Assembly (NCBI RefSeq): GCF_019492055.1
Contig: NZ_JAICBX010000001.1
Coordinates: forward strand, 1 to 64,000
Direction: 5' to 3'
Source of the DNA: Flavimaribacter sediminis
Lineage (GTDB): Bacteria; Pseudomonadota; Alphaproteobacteria; Rhizobiales; Rhizobiaceae
DNA: 64,000 bases
Below, piece by piece: positions 44,462-54,629 of the stretch (position 1 is the first letter of the stretch; every line of letters starts with the position of its first letter). Both the position numbers and the translations under genes were made by a program. The notes below the pieces were generated by a model, which was given only the letters and a program-made list of their open reading frames with translations, was not told where the DNA came from and did not search any database.

Positions 44462-45388
44462 TCAGGTGTTCATCCTGGCCGGGTCCTGCAGACCTGCGAC
44501 TTGTTCCTTGAGCAATTTGGTGAACTCGGCCGCAAGCATCGACAGCGGGCGGTTTGCGGGCGTCAAAACCGACATGTTCAGGGACATCTCCGGCTTGAAT
44601 GGCCTGTACTCAATGTGGTTCTCGTGTCCAAGGCCTTCAGCGTGGCTAATGGCGCTCAGGGTTTCGCAAATCGTGTAGCACAGGCCCTGGGACACCAGAC
44701 GAAGGGTCGGCGCGAACGTCCTGAGTTCAAAGCGCTGATTGAGCCGAGCGCCAGCTTCCGCAAATGCTTTGCGGCATTGCTGTGTGATTGTATGATCGTC
44801 GTACAAAAGTGCCATAGGCAGGTTATCAAGATCCGCAGGCGTCAGTACGTCTTTCTCCAGAAGCGGGTCGCCCGCCGGCAGCGCGCACATGCAGGGAAGA
44901 GAGTATTTCTCCGCCTGAACCGTCTTTCTGGCATTTGGCGACTCGGCCAAACCGACGTCGTATTGTTGAGATGCGACCCAATCGACGACAACCGGAGACG
45001 AACGCATCATAAGTGATGCTTCGACATTGGGTTTGTCTTTCAGGAACATGCCAAGGACTTTCGGCATGAAGATGCTCGACGCTGCAGGATTGCAGGCAAT
45101 CCGAAGTTTGCCTTCCTGAAGATTTCCGATGTCGTGGAGCGTGCGCGTGGACTGAGACAGCCGTTCCAGCACGAACTCGGCCTCTTCGAGGAAGTAATGC
45201 GCTTCCGGTTTGGCGACCAGGCGCCCGCGGTCCCGCTCGAACAGCGGAAATCCGATCTCCTTTTCCAGCCCAGAAATCATGGCGCTGACAGCAGGTTGCG
45301 TCCGACCCAGACTCCTGCCGGCTTCGGACACCGAGCCGACGCGCATGACCTCCACAAATGTCTGCAATTGGCGAAATGACAGGTTCAT
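44462..45388 (-). CDS. LysR-family transcriptional regulator
   Basis: This 308-aa regulator has an N-terminal winged HTH (FRQLQTFVEVMRVGSVSEAGRSLGRTQPAVSAMISGLE, about residues 5-45) and a substrate-binding-type effector domain. It is divergent from the TRAP transporter and FAD-oxidase operon and very likely its activator. The ATG at 45388 restores the standard LysR start MNLSFRQLQTF. An inverted repeat CCATA-N9-TATGG (45396-45414) in the shared promoter is a plausible binding site. Confidence 0.9.
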   Translation of the reverse strand: MNLSFRQLQTFVEVMRVGSVSEAGRSLGRTQPAVSAMISGLEKEIGFPLFERDRGRLVAKPEAHYFLEEAEFVLERLSQSTRTLHDIGNLQEGKLRIACNPAASSIFMPKVLGMFLKDKPNVEASLMMRSSPVVVDWVASQQYDVGLAESPNARKTVQAEKYSLPCMCALPAGDPLLEKDVLTPADLDNLPMALLYDDHTITQQCRKAFAEAGARLNQRFELRTFAPTLRLVSQGLCYTICETLSAISHAEGLGHENHIEYRPFKPEMSLNMSVLTPANRPLSMLAAEFTKLLKEQVAGLQDPARMNT

Positions 45389-45395
45389 AAATATT

Positions 45396-45414
45396 CCATA
45401 GGTCAATTCTATGG
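45396..45414. promoter_or_regulatory. Candidate LysR box CCATA-N9-TATGG
   Basis: This is a dyad of LysR-box dimensions in the intergenic region between the LysR gene and the TRAP operon. Confidence 0.45.
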
Positions 45415-45516
45415 TTTTAGCAATAATTCTAATTTGTCCTTATGGTATTAATCGCTCATAATGCCCAAGTCTGCAGATCATCAAGGTTCAGAGAAACCTG
45501 ATCCCAGGGGGTATGA

Positions 45517-45987
45517 TTGGAGAAGCTTACGCAGTATGTGCTGACGGCGCTGATTTGCAGCGTGGCGTTGGGTCAGTTCGTCCAGGTGATCACACGATAC
45601 GTGCTCCAGGTTCCTTTGATGGGGCTGGAAGAGTCGATCATGTTTCCGACGATCTGGCTTTACATTCTCGGCGCGGTCAACGCTTCCCGCGAGAATACGC
45701 ATATCCGGGCGAACGTGCTCGAGATCTTTCTGAAAACAGAGCGCCAGCACACGATACTGGCGATTGTCGGCGAACTTATCAGCCTGGCCATCGGCCTGTG
45801 GCTTCTGACATGGGCGTGGGAATTCACCACTTACTCCTGGCGCGTATGGAAAGAGAGCCCGACTCTCTACATCCCGACCTTCTGGGCCGACGTGGCGTTG
45901 GTCGTCGGCCTCGCCCTGATGATGGCTTACACCGCCTCGCATCTGCTTGCACATGTGCGCAGCCTGAAAAGCGGGAGCGCGCAATGA
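45517..45987 (+). CDS. dctQ: TRAP transporter small permease (DctQ-type)
   Basis: This 156-aa membrane protein has four helices and the DctQ pattern (VITRYVLQVPLMGLEESIMFPTIWLYILGAVNASRENTHIR). It forms the small membrane subunit of a sodium-driven TRAP uptake system. It starts with TTG at 45517 preceded by AGGGGG. The stop overlaps the DctM start (ATGA). Confidence 0.88.
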   Translation: MEKLTQYVLTALICSVALGQFVQVITRYVLQVPLMGLEESIMFPTIWLYILGAVNASRENTHIRANVLEIFLKTERQHTILAIVGELISLAIGLWLLTWAWEFTTYSWRVWKESPTLYIPTFWADVALVVGLALMMAYTASHLLAHVRSLKSGSAQ

Positions 45988-47282
45988 CCGAAATCGCGCT
46001 TCTGGCTATCGCGGCTCTTGTTCTCACATTGTCGTTGGGCGTGCCGCTGCCGTGGTGTTTCGGAGCCGCCCTGGCAGTGATGTACTTTATCGGCGATGTG
46101 ACCATGAAAGGCATGGTGCTGTGGGGCGTCCAGCAATTGGGCAACCCTGTGCTTTTGGCCATACCGCTGTTCGTTCTCGCCGGCACCATCATGTCAGAGA
46201 GCGGGATAGCGGCGGCTCTCCTGAGGTTCGTCAACGTATTTATCGGGCATGTGCGCGGTGGCCTGGGCGTGGTCGCCGCCGTCAGTTGCGCGATCATCGG
46301 CGCGATTTCAGGGTCCGGACTGACCGGCGTTTCAGCCATCGGGCCATTGCTCATTCCCGAAATGGCAGAGCGCGGATATCCGAGGGAGTATGCTACGGCG
46401 CTGGTCGCGAACTCCTCGATCCTGGGCCTGCTCATCCCTCCCTCGGTGACGATGATCCTTTACGGCTGGGTGACGGACACCTCGATCCTCGCCTGCTTCC
46501 TGGCGACTTTGTTGCCGGGATTGTTGATCATGTTCAACTTTTCCGTCGTGAACCTTTGGATGTCACGCAGGTTCAATCTGGTGCTTGACGAGAAGCCGAG
46601 CATCTCCGAGCTTTCCGTCAATGCAGCCAGGCGAGGCGTCCACGCCTTTCCCGCCCTGCTCATGCCGGTCATCATCCTTGGCGGTATCTATGGCGGGATT
46701 GTTACGCCGACAGAAGCCGCAGCCATTTCCGTCATCTACGCCGTTCCGGTCGGGTTCGTGATCTATCGCGGATTGCGTTGGGACAATTTCCTTCTCGCCG
46801 GCAAGGAAGCGGCGACGTCCGTCGGCGCCATCATGATCATGATCCTGTTTTCCATGATCCTGGGGCAGATGTTCGTTTACGAAAGCATCCCCCAGCAACT
46901 GGTCAGCTCCATCTTCGGCGTCACGGAGAACAAGGTCGTTCTGCTCATCCTGATCAACATTCTCCTGTTCCTGATTGGCATGGTCGTCAACGACGCGACA
47001 GCGATCCTTCTGGTTGCGCCTCTGCTGCTGCCGTTGATGCAGGCGCTCGACGTGAGCCCGATCCAGTTCGCCGCGATCATGGGCGTCAACACCGCCATGG
47101 GAGGCGTCACGCCTCCCTATGCGTCGATCCTCTATCTCGGAGCCCGGGTCGGCAAGGTGAAGGTCACCAAAGTCATCCCGCCGGCTATGATCCTGATCCT
47201 GATCGGCTATGTGCCGGTCGTCTTTCTCACATCCTTCTGGCCAGATCTCTCGCTCTACCTGCCGAGACTGTTTGGCTACTGA
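45984..47282 (+). CDS. dctM: TRAP transporter large permease (DctM-type)
   Basis: This 432-aa protein has about twelve helices of the ion-transporter superfamily. Conserved parts include GVPLPWCFGAALAVMYF, GNPVLLAIPLFVLAGTIM and AISGSGLTGVSAIGPLLIPEM. It is the translocation subunit that moves substrate with sodium. It is translationally coupled to DctQ; the DctP gene follows after 28 bases. Confidence 0.93.
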   Translation: MTEIALLAIAALVLTLSLGVPLPWCFGAALAVMYFIGDVTMKGMVLWGVQQLGNPVLLAIPLFVLAGTIMSESGIAAALLRFVNVFIGHVRGGLGVVAAVSCAIIGAISGSGLTGVSAIGPLLIPEMAERGYPREYATALVANSSILGLLIPPSVTMILYGWVTDTSILACFLATLLPGLLIMFNFSVVNLWMSRRFNLVLDEKPSISELSVNAARRGVHAFPALLMPVIILGGIYGGIVTPTEAAAISVIYAVPVGFVIYRGLRWDNFLLAGKEAATSVGAIMIMILFSMILGQMFVYESIPQQLVSSIFGVTENKVVLLILINILLFLIGMVVNDATAILLVAPLLLPLMQALDVSPIQFAAIMGVNTAMGGVTPPYASILYLGARVGKVKVTKVIPPAMILILIGYVPVVFLTSFWPDLSLYLPRLFGY

Positions 47283-47310
47283 ACAACTTCAAACCAGCAA
47301 AGGGAACACC

Positions 47311-48303
47311 ATGATGAAGAAACTACTCTATACAACCGCAATCACCGCAGTGTTCGGTCTGACCGGCTTCGCGCAGGCGGCCGATTTCAAGATGAGCCAT
47401 GTGCGTCCACAGGGCGCGACGATCGATGTGGAGCTCAATGCGTTTTCCGACACGGTGAAGGAAGCGACAGGCGGGGACGTCAACATCAAGATATTCCCCG
47501 CCTCGGCGCTCGGCGACTACACCGCCGTTCAGGAGCGCGTTTCCGTCGGCGCCGTGGAAATGGCGACACAGCCGGCGGCCACAGCTGCCGACAGGAAGAT
47601 GCAGATCGCGTCGTTCCCCTACCTCGCCCCGAACTGGGAGGCGGCTCGCAAGATCTACGGCCCGGAAGGCGTCCTGCACGACACCATGGCGGACCTCTTC
47701 GCCAAGCAGGGCATCACCATGCTGGCGGCCTATCCGGTCTATTTCGGAGGCATTTCACTGAACACCGATCCCGTTCACCCCGGCGATCCTTCGCCGAACG
47801 GCATCAAGGTGCGGGTACCCGGAATCAAGAGCTTCCAGTTGACCGGCGAAGCGCTTGGCTACATTCCTTCGCCCATCCCGTTTTCGGAAGCTTTCACCGC
47901 CATCCAGACAGGCGTGGTCGATGGCGTCATCGGATCGGGCGCCGAAGGCTACTACGCCTCGTTTCGTGACGTTACGAAGACCTACATTCCGGCCAATACG
48001 CATTTCGAAGTATGGTTCATGATCGTAAACACGGAAGCCTTTGAAAGCCTCGACGCCGAAGACCAGGAGGCCTTGAAGGCGGCTGCGATCGATTTCGAAA
48101 CCCAGCGCTGGACAGTCGCCGAAGAAGATCAGGCCAAGTGGGAACAGCGGCTCGCTGACGAGTTGGGCGCAAACGTGGTCGAACTGAGCGACGATGAACT
48201 CGCCGCCATGGCCGGCAAGGTGCGTGAGGTCGTCTGGCCGGAGGTTCTGGAAGATGTTGGCCAGGAATGGGGTCAGTCCATTCTGGATCAGGCTCAAAAC
48301 TAG
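47311..48303 (+). CDS. dctP: TRAP transporter periplasmic binding protein (DctP-type)
   Basis: This 330-aa protein has a signal peptide (LLYTTAITAVFGLTGFAQAAD) and the DctP fold. GIKVRVPGIKSFQLTGEALGYIPSPIPFSEAFTAIQTGVVDGV contains the region where a conserved arginine (KVRVP) binds substrate carboxylate. It captures the substrate and delivers it to DctQM. Next to the FAD oxidase genes, a carboxylate-bearing amino-acid derivative is the likely ligand. Confidence 0.92.
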   Translation: MMKKLLYTTAITAVFGLTGFAQAADFKMSHVRPQGATIDVELNAFSDTVKEATGGDVNIKIFPASALGDYTAVQERVSVGAVEMATQPAATAADRKMQIASFPYLAPNWEAARKIYGPEGVLHDTMADLFAKQGITMLAAYPVYFGGISLNTDPVHPGDPSPNGIKVRVPGIKSFQLTGEALGYIPSPIPFSEAFTAIQTGVVDGVIGSGAEGYYASFRDVTKTYIPANTHFEVWFMIVNTEAFESLDAEDQEALKAAAIDFETQRWTVAEEDQAKWEQRLADELGANVVELSDDELAAMAGKVREVVWPEVLEDVGQEWGQSILDQAQN

Positions 48304-48362
48304 ACCAAATCGGGCCGGGTGGCGATCGCCGCCCGGCCAGGATCTTGTTTTCAGGGTGTTGA

Positions 48363-49463
48363 ATGGAATCTGACTTCGCCATCATCGGAGGAGGCGTCGT
48401 GGGCCTGGCTGTCGCCTGGGGCCTGCTCAAGCGCGGCCACAAAGTAACTGTCATCGACGGGGATGACGGCAGCTTTCGTGCGAGCCGCGGCAATTTCGGG
48501 CTGGTGTGGGTCCAGTCAAAAGGGATTGGCCGTCCCGAATATGCGCGCTGGTCGCAGCGATCAGTGGCGGAATGGCGCCCCTTTTCGGATGAGCTTGAAG
48601 GAAACACCGGTCATCGCATCGCTCTCGCACAAGAGGGTGGTTACGATTTCCATTTTTCCGAGGAGACACTCGCTGACACCGTCAGGAAGTACGAAGTTCT
48701 GAAGGCTCAACTGGGCGGAAACTATCCGTACGAGATTCTTGGTCACAACGAATTGCGCAAGGAGGAGCCTGAAATCGGGCCCAAGGTCGTTGGCGCCATC
48801 CTTCATCACCAGGACGGACACGCAAATCCGTTGAAACTGCTCCTGTCCCTGGCTGACGATGTCAGGCGCCTGGGTGGTAAAATCTGGAATGGCAAAACCG
48901 TTCAATCGGTCAAACACGACGGGCATTTCCGCTTGAAATGCTCGGATGGACGCATCGTCGAGGCCGGAAAGGTTGTTCTGTCGGCGGGTCTCGGCGCAGC
49001 GACCCTTGGTCCGAAGATGGGTTTCATGGCCCCCGTCCGTCCGCAGAGAGGGCAGGTGCTCATTACGGAGAAACTTCCAAAGTTCATAAACCGACCTTCG
49101 TTGATCGCACGCCAGGTCAATGAGGGCGGCGTCCAGATCGGCGCGACCAACGAAGAGGTTGGCTATGACGATAACGTCACCCTGCGCGGACTGGCGGGCC
49201 TCGCTCGAACCGCTGTCGAGACCTATCCTCTGCTTGCGCGCGCCAAGCTTGTGCGGAGCTGGGGCGCGCTTCGGGTTCTCTCCGCTGACGGCTTCCCCAT
49301 TTATCAGGAAAGCAAAAAGATGCCGGGCGCCTATCTGGTGACCTGTCACAGCGGAATCACGCTTGCCGCGGCGCATGCGCGCATTCTCCCCGACTGGCTG
49401 GAAGGAAAAGCGAAACCGACGGATCTGGAGGTGTTTGGTGAAGACCGCTTCGTCAGTGCGTAG
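48363..49463 (+). CDS. FAD-dependent oxidoreductase, beta-type subunit (OoxB/HcnC-like)
   Basis: This 366-aa member of the D-amino-acid-oxidase (DAO) family starts FAIIGGGVVGLAVAWGLLKRG, with the GxGxxG FAD motif at 9-14. C-terminally GALRVLSADGFPIYQES and CHSGITLAAAHA bind FAD. Together with the small 2Fe-2S protein and the alpha-type subunit after it, this gives the three-subunit layout of opine oxidases, D-hydroxyproline dehydrogenases and HCN synthase. It would oxidise the C-N bond of the substrate taken up by the TRAP system. Confidence 0.88.
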   Translation: MESDFAIIGGGVVGLAVAWGLLKRGHKVTVIDGDDGSFRASRGNFGLVWVQSKGIGRPEYARWSQRSVAEWRPFSDELEGNTGHRIALAQEGGYDFHFSEETLADTVRKYEVLKAQLGGNYPYEILGHNELRKEEPEIGPKVVGAILHHQDGHANPLKLLLSLADDVRRLGGKIWNGKTVQSVKHDGHFRLKCSDGRIVEAGKVVLSAGLGAATLGPKMGFMAPVRPQRGQVLITEKLPKFINRPSLIARQVNEGGVQIGATNEEVGYDDNVTLRGLAGLARTAVETYPLLARAKLVRSWGALRVLSADGFPIYQESKKMPGAYLVTCHSGITLAAAHARILPDWLEGKAKPTDLEVFGEDRFVSA

Positions 49464-49746
49464 ATTACAGACGCCCGAACAGCTTGTTTCCATTCAATTC
49501 GCTGGAGCGGAAGTCAAGGTCCGCGAAGGCGGAAATCTGGCCGCGGAGTTGCTCGCGGCCGGCGTCTCGCCGTTTCGCGAAACGCCCGTTTCGGGCGCGC
49601 CCCGCAACCCGTACTGCATGATGGGCGCGTGCTTCGACTGTCTGGTCGAGATTGACGGCGTAGCGCGGCAGGCCTGCATGACGGAGGTTGTGGCGGGGAT
49701 GACGATTTCTCGTCACTCCGCCGTTCGGGAGTCGGACAATGCTTGA
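49438..49746 (+). CDS. Small 2Fe-2S subunit of the FAD dehydrogenase
   Basis: This 102-aa ferredoxin-like protein carries the cluster ligands in NPYCMMGACFDCLVEIDG plus ARQACM (C-x4-C-x2-C and a later C). It transfers electrons between the flavin subunits. It starts with GTG at 49438 behind GGAGG, overlaps the end of the beta subunit by 26 bases, and its stop overlaps the alpha subunit start. Confidence 0.85.
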   Translation: MKTASSVRRLQTPEQLVSIQFAGAEVKVREGGNLAAELLAAGVSPFRETPVSGAPRNPYCMMGACFDCLVEIDGVARQACMTEVVAGMTISRHSAVRESDNA

Positions 49747-51142
49747 GGCCGATCTCGTTGTGATCGGTGCGGGCCCCGCAGGCATGTCCGCCTCCCGCAC
49801 AGCGGCGGAAGCGGGGCTGACGGTTGTCTTGCTGGACGAACAATTGCGGGCGGGCGGTCAGATCTATCGAGAGGTCGAAAACGCGGCGCCTGTGCGCGGC
49901 GACATACTTGGAGCCGACTTTGTGGACGGGCTGTCCCTGGTCCGCGCCCTCGAGCACCCGAACATCACCCATGTCAAGGGCGCGGTCGTGTGGCAGATCG
50001 AAGACCGCACAACGGTCGCCTATTCGATCAACGGCGTCGCCTCGTTCGTCATCGGCAAGCGTTTGCTTATAGCAACGGGCGCGCTTGAGCGGCCAATGCC
50101 TGTCGCCGGGTGGACGCTGCCCGGCGTCATGACGGTCGGCGCCGCTCAAATTCTCATCAAGCAATCGGGAATGGTGCTCGATAAAGCCGTTCTTGCCGGG
50201 TGCGGGCCGCTGCTTTATCTGACGGCGGCCCAAATGTGCCGCGCTGGCGCGCGCCCGCTAGCGCTGGTCGAGACCCAGTCCATGGCGGATTTGTTTTTCT
50301 CCCTACGCCATGGACTGGGGGCCATTCGCGGCTGGCGCGATCTGGCGAAGGGACTGGGACTCCTTGCCGAACTGCGCCGCGCCGGGGTGAAACGCTACAC
50401 AGGCGCGACGGCGATCGCCATTGACGGCGAAACGTCCGTGGAGGCGTTGCGATTTCGGACAAACGGACAGGAGCATCGTCTGGAATGTGCGACGGTGTTG
50501 CTGCACCATGGCGTGGTTCCAAACACACAGGCTGCTCTTTCGATTGGCGCGGCGCATGAATGGCGCGAACAGCAGCGGGCTTTTGCGCCGATTACGGACG
50601 AGTGGGGAGGAACACCGATTGACGAAGTGTTCATCGCCGGAGATGGCGCCGGCGTCGGCGGCGCAGTTGTGGCGGCGCTTGCGGGTGAAATCTCGGCCTG
50701 TCAGGTCGCCTGCGGGCTCGGCGCAATAACAGACGAACAGCGAGACAAGGCGGCCGGTCCGCTTCGCCGCAGGCTAAGGCGGGAATTGGCCATCCGACCA
50801 TTCCTGGACAGGGCCTATCCTCCCTATGCGGAAGCCGTGTCGCCCGCTGACGATACGATCGTGTGCCGCTGCGAAGAGGTCACAGCCGGCGCAATACGCC
50901 GGTTTGCGCGGCTTGGCTGCATTGGCCCGAACCAGGCCAAGGCTTTCGGTCGGCTGGGCATGGGGCCATGCCAGGGGCGGTGCTGTGGCTTGACCGTGAC
51001 AGAACTGCTCGCCTCGGAGAATGCTCGCTCGCCGGATCAGACGGGATACTATCGCATTCGGCCGCCAATCAAGCCGGTTACGCTTCAGGAAATGGCCAGC
51101 GTGGCGGAAGAAGGCGAACAGGAAATCACCAGAGAAACCTAG
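49739..51142 (+). CDS. FAD/NAD(P)-binding oxidoreductase, alpha-type subunit with BFD-like domain
   Basis: This 467-aa protein has an N-terminal GAGPAG FAD motif, a second dinucleotide motif near AVLAGCGPLLYLTAAQ, and a C-terminal BFD-like 2Fe-2S domain (VCRCEEVTAGAIRR, GPCQGRCC). This is the OoxA/HcnB-type partner of the DAO-like subunit. The complex probably feeds electrons to the respiratory chain. It ends the operon, convergent with the serine hydrolase gene. Confidence 0.88.
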   Translation: MLEADLVVIGAGPAGMSASRTAAEAGLTVVLLDEQLRAGGQIYREVENAAPVRGDILGADFVDGLSLVRALEHPNITHVKGAVVWQIEDRTTVAYSINGVASFVIGKRLLIATGALERPMPVAGWTLPGVMTVGAAQILIKQSGMVLDKAVLAGCGPLLYLTAAQMCRAGARPLALVETQSMADLFFSLRHGLGAIRGWRDLAKGLGLLAELRRAGVKRYTGATAIAIDGETSVEALRFRTNGQEHRLECATVLLHHGVVPNTQAALSIGAAHEWREQQRAFAPITDEWGGTPIDEVFIAGDGAGVGGAVVAALAGEISACQVACGLGAITDEQRDKAAGPLRRRLRRELAIRPFLDRAYPPYAEAVSPADDTIVCRCEEVTAGAIRRFARLGCIGPNQAKAFGRLGMGPCQGRCCGLTVTELLASENARSPDQTGYYRIRPPIKPVTLQEMASVAEEGEQEITRET

Positions 51143-51168
51143 ATGTGATTGCACGTGTCGAAATCGCG

Positions 51169-52176
51169 TCACCCCCGCACGGCCTGCAGGATCGGGCCGT
51201 CGAGAAACCGCATCAGTTCGCCGAAATATCCGGCCGAGCGCGCCGGACGATCGGGATCGGAGGTGAGGGCGACGGCCAGCTTGCGAGAGGGGTTGGCGGC
51301 GATGATCTGGCCCCCGTAGCCGCGCGCGACGATGAATCCTGTCTCTGTCAGAAACCATCCATAGCCGTAATCCATCCCCGACCAGGGCGAACGGGTGCGC
51401 GCCTGCGTCGAGGCGTCGACCCAGCTTTTGGGAATAATCTGCTCGCCCTCGAAGCCTCCGCCGTCGCGCATCAGGATCGCGATTTTCAGCATTGCCTGCG
51501 GCGAAAGCGCCATTTCGTTGCCGCCGAGATAAAATCCCTTGGGGTCCCGGGTCCATGGAGGGATTTCAATATCGAGAGGCGCGCCGAGACGCGCGCGGGC
51601 CAGTGTCAGCAGATCCTCGCCGGTGGCGACCGTCAGCGCTGCGCCCAGAACATGCGTCGAGCCGGTCGAATAGATCATGCGGCCGCCGGGTCGCCCGTCC
51701 ATCGGTCGCCGCAGGGCGTAACCGATCCAGTCGTCCGAACTGATCCAGGCGCCGTATTCGGGACCGGACGTGGCCGCCAGGCCCGCCCTCATGGTCACCA
51801 GGTCTTCAAGCGTGATGTCTTCCACGCCCGGCGTGGCGTCGGAAGGGATGATGGTTGGAGCGACTGCGGCCAGGCGCGCATCGACGCCTGGCGTCTCTCC
51901 ACGATCGATTGCGGTTCCGAGCAACAGCGAAACGATGCTTTTCGAACAGGACTTGATATTCGCTGGTCGGTCGAGCGGCGGACCACTTAAAGCTTCGGAG
52001 AACAACACCTCCTCGCCGTGCTGCACGATCAGCGAGCGCAGTCGATCAAAGGAACGCGCGGCCTCCTCGATACTCTGCTCCTGTGTCCACGCGGGAGGCG
52101 CGCGCAGAACCAGAAACGGCGCCGCGAGCCCGGCGGCGGCGATCATTGAAAAATTGCGCCTGTTCATCCCCATCAT
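51169..52176 (-). CDS. Exported serine hydrolase (beta-lactamase/esterase family)
   Basis: This protein of about 335 aa is a class C beta-lactamase-related hydrolase (penicillin-binding-protein fold). The N-terminus NRRNFSMIAAAGLAAPFLV carries a twin-arginine-like RRNF signal, so export folded through Tat is likely. The nucleophile motif SxxK is in KSCSKS, the second motif is YST where YxN is usual, and GYGGQ stands at the KTG position. Members act on esters, D-amino-acid peptides or nylon oligomers. Start 52176 or 52167 is possible. Confidence 0.82.
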   Translation of the reverse strand: MMGMNRRNFSMIAAAGLAAPFLVLRAPPAWTQEQSIEEAARSFDRLRSLIVQHGEEVLFSEALSGPPLDRPANIKSCSKSIVSLLLGTAIDRGETPGVDARLAAVAPTIIPSDATPGVEDITLEDLVTMRAGLAATSGPEYGAWISSDDWIGYALRRPMDGRPGGRMIYSTGSTHVLGAALTVATGEDLLTLARARLGAPLDIEIPPWTRDPKGFYLGGNEMALSPQAMLKIAILMRDGGGFEGEQIIPKSWVDASTQARTRSPWSGMDYGYGWFLTETGFIVARGYGGQIIAANPSRKLAVALTSDPDRPARSAGYFGELMRFLDGPILQAVRG

Positions 52177-52327
52177 TCGTTTTGCCTGTTGGGCTGCAAA
52201 TCCGCCATCCACTGCCATGTCTCGCGAAATCTCGCACCGCGCCGGTGATCGGCTTTACCTTGATTGAAAAATCAAAAATCCCGATACTGGATTCCGTTTC
52301 GTGATCCCGGCGACTTCGTTTTCGATG

Positions 52328-53323
52328 TCAGGCCGGCTCCATTGCTCTCATCAGGCCTGCCGCCATTTCGAAGGATTTGAGCCGAGCTGCGTGATCGTGA
52401 ATCTGTCCCGTGAAGATGATTTCGTCCGGCCGGTATCGATCGATCACGGAGCGGATCCGGTCGCGCACGGTCGCAGCCGAGCCGACGGCCGAGAAGGAGA
52501 GCGCCTGACTGGCGGATTCCAGTATGGCCCGGTCGTAACGTTCATGCACGTCTTTCGCCGGTCTTGGCAGTTTGCCCGGTCGGCCGCTCCGCAGATTGGC
52601 GAAGGCCTGCAACATGGTGGAATGAAGGAATTGTCCTTCCTCGTCCGTGTCGGCGGCGAAGACGTTCATCGCCAGCATGAAATAGGGCTTCTCGAGTTGT
52701 TCGGAGGGTTTGAAGGTGTCCCTGTAGATTTCCAGCGCGACATCCAGCGCCGCCGGGGCGAAATGCGATGCAAAGGAATAGGGCAGACCCAGATGAGCGG
52801 CCAGTTGCGCGCCATAGGTGCTTGATCCAAGTATCCAGACGGGAACCCGCGTTCCTGCCCCCGGGATCGCTCGCACCGAAAAGTTCTGCGCTTCATCCGA
52901 GAAGTAAGCCATCAGTTCGACCACGTCCTGCGGGAAGTTGTCTCCGCCGTCGAGGTTGCGCCGCAGGGCTCGCGCCGTAGGCATGTCGGTGCCTGGCGCG
53001 CGGCCAAGGCCAAGGTCGATCCGTCCCGGAAAGAGCGTCGCCAGCGTGCCGAATTGCTCGGCAATGACGAGCGGCGCATGATTGGGCAGCATCACGCCGC
53101 CGGAACCGACGCGCATCGATGTCGTGGCGCCGGCGATCTGGCCGATCAGCACGGACGTCGCAGCGCTGGCGATGCCCGGCATGTTGTGGTGCTCGGCAAG
53201 CCAATAGCGGTTGTACCCCAGTTGCTCGGCGTGGCGCGAGAGATCAATGCTGTTGCGCAACGCGTCTTCGACGCTCGAGCCTTCGGGCACGGGGGCAAGG
53301 TCGAGAATGGAATAGGGGATCAT
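52328..53323 (-). CDS. LLM-class flavin-dependent oxidoreductase
   Basis: This 331-aa luciferase-like monooxygenase family protein begins [12 protein letters not shown] and contains [53 protein letters not shown], and [13 protein letters not shown], the hallmarks of the MsnO8/YhbW-like group. It uses reduced flavin to oxidise a small organic molecule; the substrate is unknown. The ATG at 53323 gives the usual start. Confidence 0.9.
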   Translation of the reverse strand: MIPYSILDLAPVPEGSSVEDALRNSIDLSRHAEQLGYNRYWLAEHHNMPGIASAATSVLIGQIAGATTSMRVGSGGVMLPNHAPLVIAEQFGTLATLFPGRIDLGLGRAPGTDMPTARALRRNLDGGDNFPQDVVELMAYFSDEAQNFSVRAIPGAGTRVPVWILGSSTYGAQLAAHLGLPYSFASHFAPAALDVALEIYRDTFKPSEQLEKPYFMLAMNVFAADTDEEGQFLHSTMLQAFANLRSGRPGKLPRPAKDVHERYDRAILESASQALSFSAVGSAATVRDRIRSVIDRYRPDEIIFTGQIHDHAARLKSFEMAAGLMRAMEPA

Positions 53324-53409
53324 GAAACTACTCTGACAGGATGAAAATTGGAGAGAACTGGCTTTGTTTTCTATGTAGTGCCCCGCGATGCATAAGCCAA
53401 CGGGCAGGG

Positions 53410-54591
53410 TCAGTCGCCCCGGTTCAGAAATTCCAGTTGCGCGTCGACGATCGTTTTCCACGCCGGATCGGACGGCAAATAGATGTGGTTGTCACTCTCG
53501 ACCTGAAGGAATTCGGCGTCCTCGATCGCCGCCGCAATCAGGCGTCCCTGCGAAACCGGATGAACCGAATCATTGCTGGCGTGGATGACGAGCGTTGGCG
53601 CGCGCACCTTCTCCAGATCGTTCGAAACGTCGATATGGTCAATCTCGACGCGGATACGCGCTGCGTTTTCCGGAGAGGCGGAGGCGAGCTGGATTTCGAC
53701 CAGATTGTCCAGCTCGGCGCGTGAGGCGCCCGGGCAGAACAGGGTGGTGAAGGCGGTCATGAAAGCGCTCTTCGGATTGCCCCAACCGCTGCGGATCATG
53801 GTCAGAAGCGCATCGGTTTCAGCCTCGCCGAAATCGGGATCGCGGTGCGCCCGTCCTTGCGCGAAACCGCCATAGAGCACCATTCGGCTGATGCGGTCGG
53901 GATGCGTCGCTGCAGCCCTGATCGCCGCCGGCGCGCCTTGCGAGGATGCGACGATCGGAAACCGCTCCAGCCCTGCGGCGTCCGCAACGGCGAGCAGATC
54001 CGACGCATAGGACTCAACAGAGATATCGCCGAGCCTGTCGTCAGAAAGTCCGGTTCCGCGCTGATCATAGCGGATGAGCGTATGGCGGGCGCCGAGCGCC
54101 TCGATATAGGGCCGCCATACCGGGCTGCGCCAGTCTTTCTCCAGATGCGTCAGGAAATGGCCGGCCCGCAGGAGAGGCGGTCCGGAGCCGGATGCCGCGT
54201 AGGCGATGCGCGTTCCATCAGATGATCGGGTGAAGCGCACCGTTTGCGGCGCTTTCGAGGACGGAACTGGTCGTTCTTCGGCGTCGGTTGTCACGGGGAC
54301 GATCATTTCCAGGCCGCGACGGGTCACGGTGCGGATAACCTTCTGTTCTTTCCCGGTATCGCCGACAGCCTTTCGGGCAGCGTTGACGCGCGCGCTTATC
54401 GTCGCTTCGGAGACAATGCGTCCGTTCCAGATCTCCGCGATGATTTGATCCTTGGTCACCAGGCGCCCGGCGTTGCGCGCAAGCAGCAGCAGGAGATCGA
54501 AGACCTGGGGTTCGACCGCGACCGGCTGTCCGTTGCGTGCGAGGCTGTAGCTTTCGGCGTCGAGCACACAATCGGCAAAACTATATTTCAT
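53410..54591 (-). CDS. Winged-helix (OmpR/CadC-type) DNA-binding domain fused to alpha/beta hydrolase
   Basis: This 393-aa protein has an N-terminal wHTH ([45 protein letters not shown], about 30-80, then a TRRGLEM wing) and a hydrolase domain from about 115. Here a catalytic set is intact: nucleophile serine in VASSQGAP, Asp in HASNDSVHP, and His in SDNHIYLP. It probably links recognition or hydrolysis of a small ligand to gene control. 11-bp tandem repeats upstream (54630-54666) suit an OmpR-type dimer array. It is divergent from a small gene. Confidence 0.87.
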   Translation of the reverse strand: MKYSFADCVLDAESYSLARNGQPVAVEPQVFDLLLLLARNAGRLVTKDQIIAEIWNGRIVSEATISARVNAARKAVGDTGKEQKVIRTVTRRGLEMIVPVTTDAEERPVPSSKAPQTVRFTRSSDGTRIAYAASGSGPPLLRAGHFLTHLEKDWRSPVWRPYIEALGARHTLIRYDQRGTGLSDDRLGDISVESYASDLLAVADAAGLERFPIVASSQGAPAAIRAAATHPDRISRMVLYGGFAQGRAHRDPDFGEAETDALLTMIRSGWGNPKSAFMTAFTTLFCPGASRAELDNLVEIQLASASPENAARIRVEIDHIDVSNDLEKVRAPTLVIHASNDSVHPVSQGRLIAAAIEDAEFLQVESDNHIYLPSDPAWKTIVDAQLEFLNRGD

Positions 54592-54629
54592 AAGATCTTC
54601 AAGTCCTGTGGCCGGTTGCGCGAAGATAT

